DNA of 64,000 nucleotides from Ignelater luminosus (Eukaryota > Arthropoda > Insecta > Coleoptera > Elateridae): positions 46,050 to 110,049 of the forward strand of contig VTPC01089963.1 in the NCBI GenBank assembly GCA_011009095.1, in the 5' to 3' direction. Numbering within the stretch: the stretch's first letter is position 1; every line of letters starts with the position of its first letter. Made by a program: the position numbers and the translations under genes. This document shows positions 11,795-25,229 of the stretch, in pieces. The notes under the pieces were generated by a model. The model saw nothing but the letters and a program-made list of their open reading frames with translations, had not been told where the DNA came from and did no database searches.

Positions 11795-13140
11795 CTAATC
11801 TTTAAAATAGCTAGAGCAGAAACCTGCTCCAGTATCACCAGATCCAGAAATGGAAGACCCGTGTGGAGCCGCTCATCTGCTGGGTAGAGATTGAATATGG
11901 TCGACAGTGCGTATTGCTGTAGTTTGACTAGAAAAAACGTTGACTTATTCGAATTATGACTCAGAAGCGTTACTCTGACTGACGGTAGTTTTTCAAAAAC
12001 TCTGCGGTACATTTGAAGGGGTTCTGGAGTTGCTACATAGTTCCTAGTTTGCCGACAAATGTTCTGTATGCTGAGCGTTTTGATTGGATTATTTCCCGCT
12101 TTAAAGAGACTTGTTTTTCCCCTAAGGCCGACACAATCTGCTAATACCTTTGAACGTTCAGCTTTTTTCCTCGCCATGTTTTTCGATTGTTTTAAGGCTG
12201 TCAAGGGGGAGTTCCAAAAAGGTTTAAACGTCTTGACCTGTCCTCTTGGGATGCATTCTGCAGCCGCTTTTAGTACTGCTTTGGTAAACCTATCGACTGA
12301 TTTGTCAGGATTAAGATCAATAATACTTTCTTTAAAGTATTTATTCGAGAGCTCTTCAAACTTGTCCCAGTTTCTTTTTTTAAATTTCCATCGAGGAAGA
12401 CGTAAAACTGACGTTTTTGAGCCTTTCTGTCTGGCTTTTAAATGCAGCGTCCGGTGTCCGCATGTTCCCACGGCGTCACTTAGCGTCAATTCCGTCCTAG
12501 GCATCAGGTTGGAGTTCACCACTGACAAGTCCGGGGTGCTCCGATGCCTTGCAAAAGATAGGAAAGTTGGATCTGTTTGAATTTGTATGAGGTCAGAGTT
12601 GTTTATGAATTCTTCTACGATGTGTTTGATTGAATTGGATGTAGAACAATCCCATCGTGTCGAGTGGGCGTTGAAGTCGCCAACAACTACTGTATTGCAA
12701 TGTTGTGATAATGAGGGTATATCATCGAGGTTGGGCTTATTATTAGGTGGATTATGCAGCCCTGTTAATTTAAAATGCGTATTGTTTAGCCACACTTTGA
12801 TGCAAACGGCTCCGAACTTGTCAGTATCGCTCGTTTTATGCTATATTGTGATTTTGCTGACCATTTTGTCACTTACCCTAATGATTATGCCAGAGGCAGC
12901 TTGTCTTGAACGGGTTAAAACATGAGTTGTGTAATTCATCAATTTATAAAATTGTGGGGTACCGGTTGATGCTCCAGCTTTGACAATATTATATATGTCT
13001 GCATCCTTTACAATTGTAACTTTTAATTCATTAAATCTAGAGGATGTCAGGCCACCGGTGTTCCAGAAAAAGATCCTTAAGCTATCGTCACCGCCCTGAG
13101 AAGGGCCATTGGTTAATCTCTGCTGATATGTCATGTCCAT
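11713..13140 (-). pseudogene. LINE endonuclease and post-RT segment
   Basis: Two frames cover this part: 13140-12841 (endonuclease start) and 12795-11713 (a 360-codon open stretch). Key motif: VVVGDFNAHSTRWDC, the GDFNAH signature of APE-like nucleases. The usual SDH motif near the end has become CGHRTLHLK, so the catalytic His context is damaged. After FKPFWNSPLTALKQSKNMA the sequence changes to GNNPIKTLSIQNICRQTRNY and on to LQQYALSTIFNLYPADERLH, homologous to the region downstream of the RT. A large deletion therefore lies around 12140-12110. Confidence 0.78.
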
Positions 13141-13199
13141 ATGTGTTGTGACTCGGTAAGGGCGCAGAGTGTTGGTCGTTTAGTGTTAACCAGGGGGTA

Positions 13200-16100
13200 C
13201 CGCGAGGAGGCGACCAACTTCACCCCCCACGTCTACGATGTTTAAGCTTTATCAAGATAATGTATGAGAAACAATTGATAGAAAAATCAGAACTAAAGGT
13301 TCATAAATAACAAAGTTCTTCAGCAACTTGTGAAATTATTTGATTTTTTGGACAGCTAATCCCGGATTGCTTGTGCCTTATTTCAAAATTGAGCTGAAGT
13401 AAGCTGGCATTTTTCGTGATAGTTTGTAATAATCTTCTAATATCTTGCTAAAACATGAACATTTTCCAAGTCTTAAGAATACAGTACAGCAATTAGTTCC
13501 AGGATGTCATAGTACCCACAATTAATAGTAGAGATGATTTACTACATCATAACTAATACTACCCCAAACTATAGTTCCAAGACGATTCCAAACAATCCAA
13601 GACCACGCTTCATAGCACTTCAATAATTTGACTCAGTTTTTTGTATATGACAAACCGACTCCCAGCATAGAATGTTTTTTGATGGCAATTTAATAATATC
13701 TTAGAGAAAACAATAAGTAGAAAAGGGGGAAAGGTTAGATAATTATAAACACCTTAGACAGTAAATTACCAAAAAGAGAACTACTGAACATTCTTGATGA
13801 TGCTTTTTCTACGAAAGACGGTCATCATATACACTTGCCATTTTCTTTCATCCTTAGAAATACGTTTATGATGTTGCTGAAAGCTTGATTTTTAATTTGA
13901 TCAGTACAATATTTTGATTTTGACTTTAAATAGTTGTAAGGAACGAAAATGTAAAAAATATCAAGATCCAGGTTGTAGAGCATGTTCTTATAATCGCATC
14001 CGCCGTTAAGGGTTCTTGACTTTCTGATTGCTTTAATCATACGCATTAGCTGTTTCTGGAAAAAGTTTGCCTGGGCTAGATCAAAGACTGTCGTGATTGA
14101 ACAATGAGACTTCCTTTTCTAATCACCGATGTACTGGTAGAGATTTAATGTAAGGGACAGTTAGTTTTAAAATAGAAGATGAAGCAAAACAATATTAATA
14201 ATTGTTCAGAAATGAAGAAAGTATTCTTCCTTTCAAGCATGTATAAACGGCAATGTTAACTTTTTAAAAATGCTCTGTCTTCTATTACAGAAACGTGAAA
14301 AGTTAGCAACAACAACCCAGTAGAAAATAGAAGCAACAAGAAAATTGATGAATGAATTTTTAATGTACTGCCCATTTATTAAGGTATCACAGAATAATTA
14401 TAAAAATGTGGAAGGCATGAGATCATTTAGAAGCAGCCTGGTTTAGGAGCTCGGAAATTTTTCTTTAGCCAACAGTGAGTTTCCAGTACAACCATATCGT
14501 TTAGTCTGGGTAAATCCAACTAGATATTTTGCATCCCCATTTAACAATGGGGCAGTTAGATCAAAAGACACCAACAGAAAATAACTTTTCAAATTTTGGC
14601 CAAGACTAATAAATAAAAACAGATACTCACATTTAAGAATTTCGTATTTTTTTTCCATTGTCTTGGTAAAGAAACCTACGATTTGACTAATCTGGGAAAC
14701 GCGGAAAATAATACGTGCATGGAGAAAGAACAGATTCGAATGATAGTTTACAGTGAATGTCAGTTGGTTATTGTATGTTAGAAGCAAAGGTTCCGAAAAA
14801 ATAAACAGAACAGTGCTTTAAAGATAAATATAGTTTTTTAGACCGTCCAGTCAGTGCAAGGTGAGCCGTCGAGAAACCCCACAAAAATATAGGTCGTTGA
14901 GTACATACATACTGATACCATCAACACCTACATACAACCTACTCATAACGTATTGTAAGCACCGTTCTTTCTGCATTTTCTTATTACCCGAACCTGCCTT
15001 AGATACTACTCGAGGAAGTTTCTAGCTTAGTAAATACCGTTAGTCAATACTGTACAAAACCCACAAATGCAACGCTTTACGTCTAGAAATCCAACAAGCA
15101 AAATAAGGCATACGCTTAGAATCTGAAAATGTAGGAGTGAATAATTCACAAAAGGTCGATTTGCTAATATCGTCTCTATTGTATCTCATGATACCAAAAA
15201 TAATGATGCTCCACTAATCTTGGTTTTTGGTGTTCTCGCTATACTTTCAGTTTGGTAGAAGCCAAGTAACTAACAAGACAAGCGTCACACTTTCTAAAAC
15301 ATTGCTAGCAATTCAAATAGTCACGTAGAAAACATTTTTAGGGTGTGGCCGAAGATTATTACTTAAATGCAGCATCTTTCTGTCCATTCAAAAATAATAT
15401 TTTACTTCAGAAAAAGGTAGAACGATGTTTCGTGGCCAAAGTTACAAGAGTTAACCAGACTTTATTTCATAACGGAAAACTACTGGAGCGTTTCCTAACG
15501 TTTCTGTTTAATACCATATGGAGTTCGCCTGTCAAGTCCCAATTGGATTATTAATTATTACGACGATTTATTAAATTTAGAAAAATGATTTTTTTATTTG
15601 TTTTAATTTTACAGTTTCGTTTTGTTTTTAGCTCTTGTAAGAAGGTCTATAAAATCTGACGATTTTAACTCAATTAGAAAGTTGAATGGAGGATGTGAGA
15701 TCCGACATAGCGGCTCGTGAAAAGGCGTAACTCGATACGTATCTTTATGTGGTTCTGTTAGAAACGTTAATCGGCGTCAAAGACGACCTGGCCATCGTGA
15801 GAGAACGTAACCCGACCTGTACCATCTTTAGCTACCTTAAGAAAGTTAATGGAAGGCAAGAGCCTGCTGATGGGCACAGACCACCCATCTATAAGGGTGA
15901 CTCCGATCAATAGGGTTGAAAGAATAGAAGTGACCAATACTTCCAGGAACTGCAAAGCAGACCCTGGGAGGGCCCAAAAATGACTCAGTAGAGCTCCGAT
16001 TGCAACACCTTCACTTGCTTCTACAAGTTAAAACAAATAATTTTATTTAAAAATCAGTAATTTTTAGTTTAGTTTTTAATTGCTAGGTGCCGTTAGCTAT

Positions 16101-19100
16101 CATACGTCAGAATATTATGAAACGTCAGGCAATAGGATTCTAGAACAGTTTCCTCAGTCTCTCATCTACCGCGAGATCTTTAATTGATCACAAACAATTA
16201 AGCAGAGCATTAACTCGTTTTTAATTGTGCCGATGCTAGGTACAACCTATTTTTTCCATTTTGCAATTTGGAAAACGGCTTCCTAAGCCTATCATTTTCT
16301 GATCTTTTAAGTTAGGTTTTTCATTCTTCATGCAATCATGCAAATTCTGTACAGAATCGATTTCCTCCCTTTTTTGTCCAAACTGTGTTATATTTTTGAA
16401 ATCTTTGGTTTTTGTTTTGTTCAATTGTTTCTTGGATAAATCTTGCGCTTTGCGTTTATCTATTGTTGCTTGTTTTAATTCAATATTTTTAGTACACGCT
16501 TTTCAAAATCGTTGCTTTGGAGACTATAAATAATCAGTAAAATGCTGTTTTAGCGGCCTAAAGCAACACTGCATTTTTAACTTCTATTAATCTGCTTTAT
16601 TGTCATAAACAACATATTCTAGTAATGCCTACTACAGAATTTTACTTTAGAGTAAATTCTTGATTAAAAATAATTTTTTTGTTAATTTAAAAAGCATTTA
16701 CTAAAAAATACTGTATGTAACTCATACGCAAATTAGATTTTATCGGACTCGGCTGTTACATAAATTACTATTATCTATGAGCTTTCATCGATTTTAACAT
16801 ATTTGTCAAGACTTCAAAATTTGTGCAATTTTTAGCTAAATCGGATGTAATAGAAAATTGAGGCGTAGATTAAGTAATCGTATTTAATAACTGAATTACC
16901 AAGTTTAATATTGTTATGGAAATACTAAGCAAAATAGGGATGCTACATTGCTACTAATCAGCCGACATATCCATAGACTCCGAGGCCAAATTGGAGCAAT
17001 CCTGTCTTCTGCGTAGAGATGATAAAAGAAATCCATAATACTATATTGGAAAGCAGATTGAGAAAACGCAAGTCTTTTCTATTCTAAAAATAGAATTGCT
17101 ATTACTATTATTACTCTACTATAATTATATCCAACCCAGATTCTAATTAAAAACTAAAGAAGTTATAACGTTAGGAAAGAAAGGGATAATAGACGAGGCG
17201 TTGAAACGATAAGGCATCAACAGTAACATCACATTAGCGAAACATATACTGGGGTGTAAATAAGCGAGGCGTATGTAATGTCGGTTCATCTTTGTTTTTT
17301 GTTGTGGCTTCTACGGGTTTTCTCTTTCTTTAGCAGTTCTTCCCTCTCCTCCGATAATTATTTAACGTTTCGGCATTTTCTTATTGGGAATATTTCCAAA
17401 TATCACCCGGTTTCAAGTGGTAAACAAATAATAGCGTCCCTGAATTTTTAAATTGTAATGTATAATGTGCTATTTATATTCAATATGGCAATGGCGATAG
17501 TTTTTCAATTTCAGTAAACTATAAATAACACCAAACAAGAAAAAAGCTGTTTTCACTTTTGAACTCCTTAATACATTCGCAAGGGAAAGACAAATTCAAA
17601 TGCAAAAGCATTCCTTTCAGATTTTCAGATCCCTAAACTTTCGAAATAACCTTGAGTTTGATAGAAAGGGCAGTTAGGTTCGCTTAAAGGTTCCTAAACT
17701 TGTAAAAGCGACCTCAAAGTTTACACAATGACTTCCAAACTCATAACAACAACTTTACAGCTCGGACTTCTAGATTAACAATGACTTTCAGATTTAGAAA
17801 ATATTTTAACGGCTCTCGCAGGATTATTATTATTACAGTAAAAAAGACTTTAAAATTTACCAGCTGCTCATAAAACCGGAGAGTATGAACACTTAAACCC
17901 TGGGAGGATAATTAAAATTCATGAAAATTGCTAAAAACGGTTTGAATTTATAGAAATTATTTTAAAATTGGGTGGGATGATAAGGACTTTCTTATAAAAG
18001 TTACGCTCGTTTTGATTTCCCAACTTGTAATAACTTTGCAAAGTTATTGCTAACTCCATTAAAATTATGTATTCTATTTATAAGAATGGATAAATTTTTA
18101 ACTGAGTGAAGCTATTAAGAAATTATCTCTAGAAAGAATTTCCATTTTATAATTTTCTTCCTTGCATTGTTTTTTAAGATTATACAACATACCTAATTTC
18201 AAATTATTACGTTAACATACTCTCTTAGATGGGCGCATTTGTCTATTTTCCATTTGATCTGTTCAGATTTAAAATGGAAAATGCTTGAATTGTAAGTTGT
18301 CAGTTTCCCTTCTTGTCCTGTCATTACCAGTCAAACTAAAACAGTGGAATTAGTTACAGTCAGTTACATTCTGTTGCAACATTTCAAATAACTTAATAAC
18401 CATTTTTGAATCGAGTTCTCAGGTTTTTTTTAAGATTATAAGCACACGACCAATCAATTACTGTATCAATGGTTGAACAAACCAAATCTTCTTGGGATAT
18501 CTTTTTGAGAGAACTAACAATATTTTAAACTACATGCAATTTAATATGCGCAACGGACACATTCACGAAAACAACACAAGAGTGAAACCGTAAAATGACT
18601 AAAGTTATATACAGGAAAGGTTGGGACATCCTTACAAAAGGTCACTGGTAAATTATAAATGTTTTGTTTTTTTATGGAGAAGTAAAGTTCTTTTTTCTCT
18701 TTAATTTTTTCCATTATAACAATATTAATTATAAATTTGACGCAGTATTGTTACATTTGGAACAATAATTTTAAAAATAGAATGTCCTAGTCTGCCCTTT
18801 ATATAACCTTAGAGATGATTGCAAATGTTTTCTAGCTGAAAATGTAGAAAACATTTTCCTACGCTACAAACAAAAAGAACAAGTGTTATCCTATATTCCG
18901 CTTCTGCTAAACAAAGGACGATTTCTTAAACGAGTGCAACAAATTTGTCAGAAAGTTAGATTGAACCTTTTTACAGATTTATTTGAATTTGTAAATGTAG
19001 AGAATCCGTCCACTTAAGAAATACATCTATTAAGAAACTCGACGACATCTCGAAATTAGTTTTAGGTTAAAACCTTACGCAGAGATAGACAACTTTTTAA

Positions 19101-19370
19101 GGCGAACAAAAAGTGGTTGAGTTCAAGATTTGCATATTTTAGAGCATTAAATATGTAACATCAAGTTTAGAATGTCTAATGCAAGAACAACAACTGACAT
19201 TTACTTAGTCAGTTTGGCTAAATAATAACAGAAGCTGACAAAGACGACCCTGTACATCATATATAAGTTTAATAACAAAAATGGCTGCTATTATGTGAAA
19301 AGACAAAGCTGGAGATGTAAAGGTGAAAAATAAAAAAAGAAGTATGGTTAATTAGAAATATAATCTTCAA
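13200..19370. other. AT-rich intronic DNA without recognisable elements
   Basis: No confident gene. A degenerate, roughly 50-bp-spaced pattern of the kind CTAAACTT..AAAGCGACTTC..AAACT recurs between about 17560 and 18050 and may be an eroded tandem repeat. One - strand open stretch of unusual composition (15767-16023) is listed separately. The remainder appears featureless. Confidence 0.45.
15767..16023 (-). other. Unrecognised open stretch with hydrophobic segments
   Basis: After a possible acceptor (ACTTGTAG, rc of about 16016-16023) an 84-codon frame reads ASEGVAIGALLSHFWALPGS, LQFLEVLVTSILSTLLIGVT, LIDGWSVPISRLL and ends FSHDGQVVFDAD before a TAA. It is more GC-rich than its surroundings and has complex, protein-like composition with one or two possible membrane segments. 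I do not recognise the family. It could be a fragment of an old transposon or endogenous viral gene, or of a host gene nested in the intron. No start codon or partner exon was found. Confidence 0.3.
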
Positions 19371-19371
19371 A

Positions 19372-22300
19372 CGGTAGCGGGTAGATACTCTCTACCATCC
19401 CAGTAGAGACAGACCTACTTCAGGGACTTAGCACTGCCCACGCGAGCTCTTGATTTTCCTCAATCCAAAAACCGAGAAAAATCATGTCCTACCCCTAACA
19501 TTCTTACTCCTCTAAAAGTCCCCTTTTCTTTCCCCAATCCATCTTCCAATCCGCCCTACCAGCGCCAAATCCCACACCTCAAAGAAGGTCTTCCTCAAGG
19601 ATTCTGGGGGAGACAAAAATTCTTTTCTTCAAAAGAAAAGCTACTGATCACGACTTATAATATAAGGACCATGAGAATGCAAGAACATCTTACAGAATTG
19701 AAACAAGAACTAGAACATGTCAAGTGAGACGTACTGGGATTATGCGAAACACGACTCCCAGGAGAAAAATGTTATACACTAAAATCTGGACACGTGCTCT
19801 TTCAAAACAATTCAAACCAAGACCCGCACCACGGAGGAGTAGCCCTCCTAATCAACAAAAGAAGAAAACACATGATCGCCAAATTCCACGCCACCTTAAA
19901 CCGTGTTATATATGTCACGATTTAACTATCCAAGAGATATACGGTACAGATCATCCAAGTGCACGCTTCTACTAGTGCATCAGAAGATGAGTCTGTGGAA
20001 AGATTTTACGAGGATATAACAACTTCCAGGTGAGCAGAGAACACCCTTACTGCCTAGTCATCAGAGACTTCAATGCTAAAGTAGGGATAAGAATGGACAA
20101 CTCTGAAAACACAGGAAAGTTTGGTAACGGAAACAGAAATAACTGCCGTGAAAAACTAATAGAATACCTACAATATGAACAACTCTATTGTATGAACACC
20201 TACTTCAAAAAAACAATCACAATGAAATGGATATGGCAAAGTCTAGACGGAAGAACTAAAAGTGAAATCGACTTTATTTTGTCAAGCGACAAATCTATGA
20301 TCACAGATGTCTCGGTGCTAAATAAAATGCACACGGGTAGCGATTACAGACTGAACCACAAGCAAAATCAACGTAAAATTCGAACGACGCAAACTAATCA
20401 AGAAATTCTGCCCAACAATAGATGCAATCAGAAAAAGCAAAGAAAAATACCAACAGAAGCTCAAACACAAACTCACACCGCTGCTAAACTTTCAAACCCT
20501 AGAATTAGACGACCCAACCCAAAAAAATCACAAAGGACATACAAACTGCAACGAAAAAGGCAGTAACTCAAACAAGACCAAAAGAGAAAAATAACCAACA
20601 AAACAAAACAACTAATTAACTTAAGACGAAACTTAAATAGAAACTCCGACGAATTATAAACAAATCAACAAGACCATAAAACGGAAAATCAGGAAAGACA
20701 AGAATGATAAAAGATCCAGCTAAAAACAACAAAAACATGAAAGTCTTAAGAAACATAACATCACATGGTCAGTAGCGAATGTACCGTATGAAAGACGAAA
20801 ATGGTCGATTGGTCACAGGCACAACAGAAATCTCTAAAGTGATCGAAGACTTCTATACAGAATTGTACGAGTCAAAGGTGCCAAACCCAAAAGCAAACCT
20901 ACCAGAAACAACAATACGAAATGTCAATTTCCAAGAGATACCTACAGTCACCACTCGGGAAACATATACAGCTTTACAAGAATTAAATAATGGCCGTTGT
21001 CCAGGAGAAGACCAGATAACAATAGAAATGTTAAAAATGGGATGAAACCCGCTAACTAAAGCCATTAAATTACCAATAAACCGCTGCATCAATGAAGGCA
21101 AGATACCAACAAGCTAGAAAACTCAGAAGTGATACTGTTATTTAAGAAAGGTGACACCGCTGACATAGGGAACTATAACCCAATTAGACTATTATCGCAT
21201 CTGTATAAGTTGCTAACAAAAATCCTTACAAACAGACTGAAAGGCAAACTGGACTTCTATCAACCTGTCGAACAGGCAGGATTCTGGATGGGTTTTAGTA
21301 GCATTGACCACCTTCAAACCTTGCGAACGCTGATTGAAAAATGCGAAGAGTACAACCTTCCATTACACCTAGTGTTCGTAGATTCCCAAAAGGCCTTTTA
21401 CTCAGTGGAGTTTTGGTCAATATTCGAAAAACTAGACGACGCAAGAATAGACTCTCGTCATACCACCTTGCTGAAAAACACCTATACAAACGCCACCATG
21501 CACGTTAAAATCAGTAAAACCACAAATACGAGAAAATGCCATTACAAAAAGGCGTCAGACAAGGAGACACCATTTCTCCCAAGTACTTTACACTGGCGCT
21601 AGAAAACGTATTTGAAAAAATGAACTGGAAAGAAAAGAAAATAAACATAGATGGCACTTACCTCAAGCATCTGCGCTTTGCAGACGACATATGTAGTCAT
21701 AATAAGTAGAAATTAGAACAAATGTTGCCCTGAACTCAAAGACCATAGGATTACAAATGAACTATGGGAAAACAAAAATAATGTCAAACAACCAAAGACA
21801 AATTCAGATAAACCAACAAACCATAGAAAATATCCATGAATACATCTACCTTGAGCACCTCACTAGGTTGGGAAAACCAAACCAAACCACCGAGATCACA
21901 AGGCGAACAAGACTTGGATGGACGACATTCAGAAAACTTAGTGAGATACTAAGAAACCAAGAAACACCAATGAGTTTGAAGAAAAAGGTATGGAACACGT
22001 GCGTTCTGCCCGTAATGACATACGGCACGGAAACAAAGGCAATAACACATAAAAGCGCAAACAAATTAAAAACAACCTAATGTGCTATGGAGAGGACAAT
22101 GCTCGGCATAAGTCTTAGAAACCGAGTCCGAAATATAAAAATTAGGCGCCGCACAAAGATCACAGACATTCTGGAGAAAGTCCTAAAGCAAAAATGAAGA
22201 AATGGAGTTGAGCCGGACACGCTGCGAGAAAACCTCCAGAACATTGAGGAAACTGACTCATACGATGGCGACCTAGGACATCAAAAAGGAACGTCGACAG

Positions 22301-22386
22301 ACCACAGAAGAGATAGGCAGACGATATCAAAGAGATAGCGGGCAAAAACTGGTTGCAAGCTGCGCAAAATAAAGAAACTTGGCACA
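19372..22386 (+). mobile_element. RTE-like LINE, nearly full length but heavily mutated
   Basis: A pyrimidine-rich leader (19372-19640) precedes an APE endonuclease (TTYNIRTMRMQEHLTELKQE, LGLCETRLPGEK, GGVALLINKRRK). The reverse transcriptase follows from about 20770: ALQELNNGRCPGEDQITIEM, FKKGDTADIGNYNPIRLLSH, LYKLLTKILTNRLKGKLD, EQAGFWMGFSSIDHLQTLRT and HLVFVDSQKAF. The catalytic box is RFADD at about 21675-21690. A C-terminal block (RTSKRNVDRPQKR, ADDIKEIAGKNWLQAA) ends it near 22386. It is the type often annotated as craniofacial development protein 2-like endonuclease-RT in arthropods. More than ten stops and frameshifts; several functional Gly/Arg/Trp have changed. Clade assignment is from motif wording, not a tree. 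Confidence 0.85.
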
Positions 22387-23980
22387 ACTTATTTTGTCTA
22401 AATTGGGTTTTAACATTATTAAACATTTTGGTTGGTCAGTGTTTAGCCTATTTTTGCTTTCTAAATTACAGTTTGACTTTATTACGACTTGTTGTCTTAA
22501 AGTCTTTGTGCATTGATAAATTCTTTTGAATGCAGGCGGTTGCCATATTTTGAGAGCAAAAAGGGGAAATACTAAGGGAATAGTAAGGTAGTGTCCGTGC
22601 TCAGCTTCGGCCTGCAATATTTAGGTTACCAATAGACCAGGGAAGTAATATGCACAGTGTCCAAATAGTTATTATTTTAGACGATCTTTTGGGTCGTACA
22701 GAGTTTACGGCCTTGTCAGATGAATCCGCCTTTTTGTGTTCTACCAAGCTTCTAGACTTTTTCAGGTCGTGTCAAACTCATTCAGTTAGATTGTGTTAGA
22801 TTGGCATTAAGAATATTTTTTGCATAGTGTAGATCTGTCAGATTGCAAGTTGTAAATAAGTATAGCGTACTCCACAGGCAAAAGAATTTAAAAATGTTGT
22901 TCGAGACAATACTACATCTGGTATGGGGCGCAGTCAATAAAGAATCGCTCAAAGCAAACTCTGCCTAATACTTCTCTAGAATGATGAAAAAAGAAAAATT
23001 TATGTTTGAAGGCTTTAGTGCGTACTGTACACCTATTAATAGTGGAACCAGTAGAAAAACCTGAAAAGACGAAACGAGTAAAAAGAATATTCTCAGGGAA
23101 TTTCTCCTTAAGAAGTAGTCTGTTTTGAGATACAAGATGTCCAAGTTTAATTTAAAATTTATGGTCTTTACAATATCTCGGAAACAATAAGCACTATCAA
23201 CTAATGATATTATAGGGCATCTACTATTTCAGGCAACCTTACTAAGAATAAACACAAGAACACTTTAAAGAAAGTTTTATCGTTTTTGACATCTTTCAAT
23301 AAAATTAAGTTTATTGGTATTTTTGAAATTCTTCCTTCAATATTGAAATTTTTTGTTTTTAATATTTCTTTCAATTCTTATCTTATTATAAGAGTGTTTA
23401 GGAGATAAGTGCAACTATTTGGCAGGTACATTCCTTGACAAAAGGAAGCCTTGTTTGTCACATAACTGTTTTCCTAGAGTGCACCGTTTTTGAAATGTTT
23501 CTACTCAAAAATGCTGCTTTCTGCGGAAAAACGAAAGAGGAACTTTATGTTTTAAATTGACCGTTGGTTCTGAGAATAAAGAATTTTTTTGATTTTTCAG
23601 TGGTGTGACAATTCTTTTAGCGTAGGCGGCTAGCCCACTCGCAATTCTTCTCCTCTGATAAGGATATCAAAAGCAAAATAATGAGAAATAATAGAAACTT
23701 TAGAGTAGCAAACGTGTAGAAAATCTCATCCCGATATCTTGATATATTGAGAAAACAAGAAATTTTAAATAGAACTTTGACATCCTGTACCTCGGAAACG
23801 ATGTACTTTAGTAAAAAAAAAGTTATATGGCAAGAAAGGCTTGATTTTTGACGGTGAATGTTCCTGCCAATAATTTGAATTTATTTTCAAAACACCCTGT
23901 ATAGACAAATTTGAAGACACTTAATTCTGGACATTCTGTATTTTTTAGGAATGTGTAGCTATTAATAAATTTTCTTTTAA
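22387..23980. other. Intronic DNA, no supported feature
   Basis: AT-rich sequence. A short ACACCCTGTATAGACA-type string near 23891 resembles the ends of common arthropod repeats, but no element boundary can be drawn. Confidence 0.4.
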
Positions 23981-24997
23981 ATTAATAACAACTGCTGAGA
24001 GAAAAAATTATCAGTTCTATTACTTCCATGTCTGTTGGTTCTGATGGCATTGGTGTGCAATTAATCAAGTTGTGTTATCTTTTTTTCGTTTCATATGTTG
24101 CACACATTGTAAACTACTGTTTAGACTATAGTGTCTTTCCTGAATGTTGCGGACTAGCATGTGTATTACCTTTACCTAAAGTAACTAATCCAACCCACTT
24201 TAAAGAATTGCGTCCAGTAAGTATTTTGTCAGTTTTTTTTTTAATCTGGAAAGGGTAATGAATACTCAGATTAGTGAATTTTTGGCGGAGCACTCTCTGC
24301 TTCCAGCTACACAATCTAGTTTTCGGAAAAGCCATAGCTGCTGCAGGGATAGTTGATGACATTCTATCAGCAACAGATAATTGCAAATTAATTGCTTTGG
24401 TCCTTTTAGACTTTTCCAAAGCATTTAACACTTTAAATCATTCGTTGCTAATGGCTATTTTGCATTTTATAGGTTTTGATAATGATGCCATACTGCTGCT
24501 CGACAACTATCTCTCCAATCGTCTACAGTATGTGAAACTGAACGGGCACGAATACAGGGTCAGTGCTGTTAGCGGTGGTGTTCCTCAGGGATCTATTCTG
24601 GGTCCGTTGCTTTATATAATTTACACTTTAAATTTAGGTAGCACTATTAGCACATGTACATACCATTTCTATGCCGATGATACGTAAATTTATTATTCGT
24701 TCAATCCGCATGATATAAACATAGCTAACGATTTAATTAACGCCGATTTAGATAAACTAACTGATTTCGCAAACAAACACTCATTAATAATTAATCCTAG
24801 TAAATATCACGTGATGCTATTTGGAAGACGTAAATCACCCAGCAATGCTATTGAATATATACGTAAATATTAAAATAAAGAATACGCAACTCTCTGTCGT
24901 TCATGTTTCGCATAATCTTAGTCTGCATGTGGATTCTGATTTTAGATTTAAAAAAAAACATGTAAGTTTGTGTATTCAAAAGACATACGTTAATCTA

Positions 24998-25175
24998 AAA
25001 TTAGAGATGGGGAAAAATAATAAACCAAACCGCTCTTTTTAGGGCGAACGCCTGAGGACGCAAGCAGAGGCAGCTTGCAAAACGTCACGACAAAATATTA
25101 CAACAGAGTGTGGCAATAGCCCAATTAACAATTCAAATGAGAATCCATACTCTTCAACTTTTAGACAACATTTGA
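24998..25175 (+). repeat. 5' pseudo-LTR of the Penelope-like element
   Basis: Aligns end to end with 27476-27652 (shared strings include GAGTGTGGCAA and CAATTAACA). It contains a stem-loop at 25060-25078 flanked by CTGAGGA and AAAACGTC. Confidence 0.85.
25052..25086 (+). ncRNA. Hammerhead-like stem-loop in the 5' pLTR
   Basis: CTGAGGA (25052-25058), then a perfect 6-bp stem GCAAGC/GCTTGC with a 7-base loop, then AAAACGTC. Penelope-like elements are known to carry small type I hammerhead ribozymes in their pLTRs, whose core is CUGANGA, stem II, GAAA, then a cleavage-site triplet such as GUC. This copy has the first box but AAAA instead of GAAA, and one extra base before the stem, so self-cleavage is doubtful. 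Confidence 0.4.
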
Positions 25176-25229
25176 ACACTGGCTATGGACCCGAAGTTAA
25201 TAAATGATTTAGAAAGCTTCAAAACACCT

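Larger units (their letters stand above)
11346..13190 (-). mobile_element. Decayed Jockey/R1/I-like LINE, reverse transcriptase deleted
   Basis: Read on the - strand, the element starts near 13190, has an APE-type endonuclease (from MDMTYQQRLTN at 13140, then LRIFFWNTGGLTSSRFNELK), and a C-terminal RNase H. It ends at a short TTTAC/TTAC-type tail (11346-11369). The whole palm of the reverse transcriptase is missing: endonuclease sequence runs through a linker into the post-RT segment (GLPFLDLVILEQVSALAIL). Three reading frames are needed to follow it. An endonuclease plus RNase H architecture points to the I/R1/LOA/Jockey assemblage. Confidence 0.8.

Noticed and set aside
14443..14787. 114-codon open frame on the - strand
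   Set aside because: Composition follows local AT richness, no domain, and it lies in an intron on the opposite strand without splice support.
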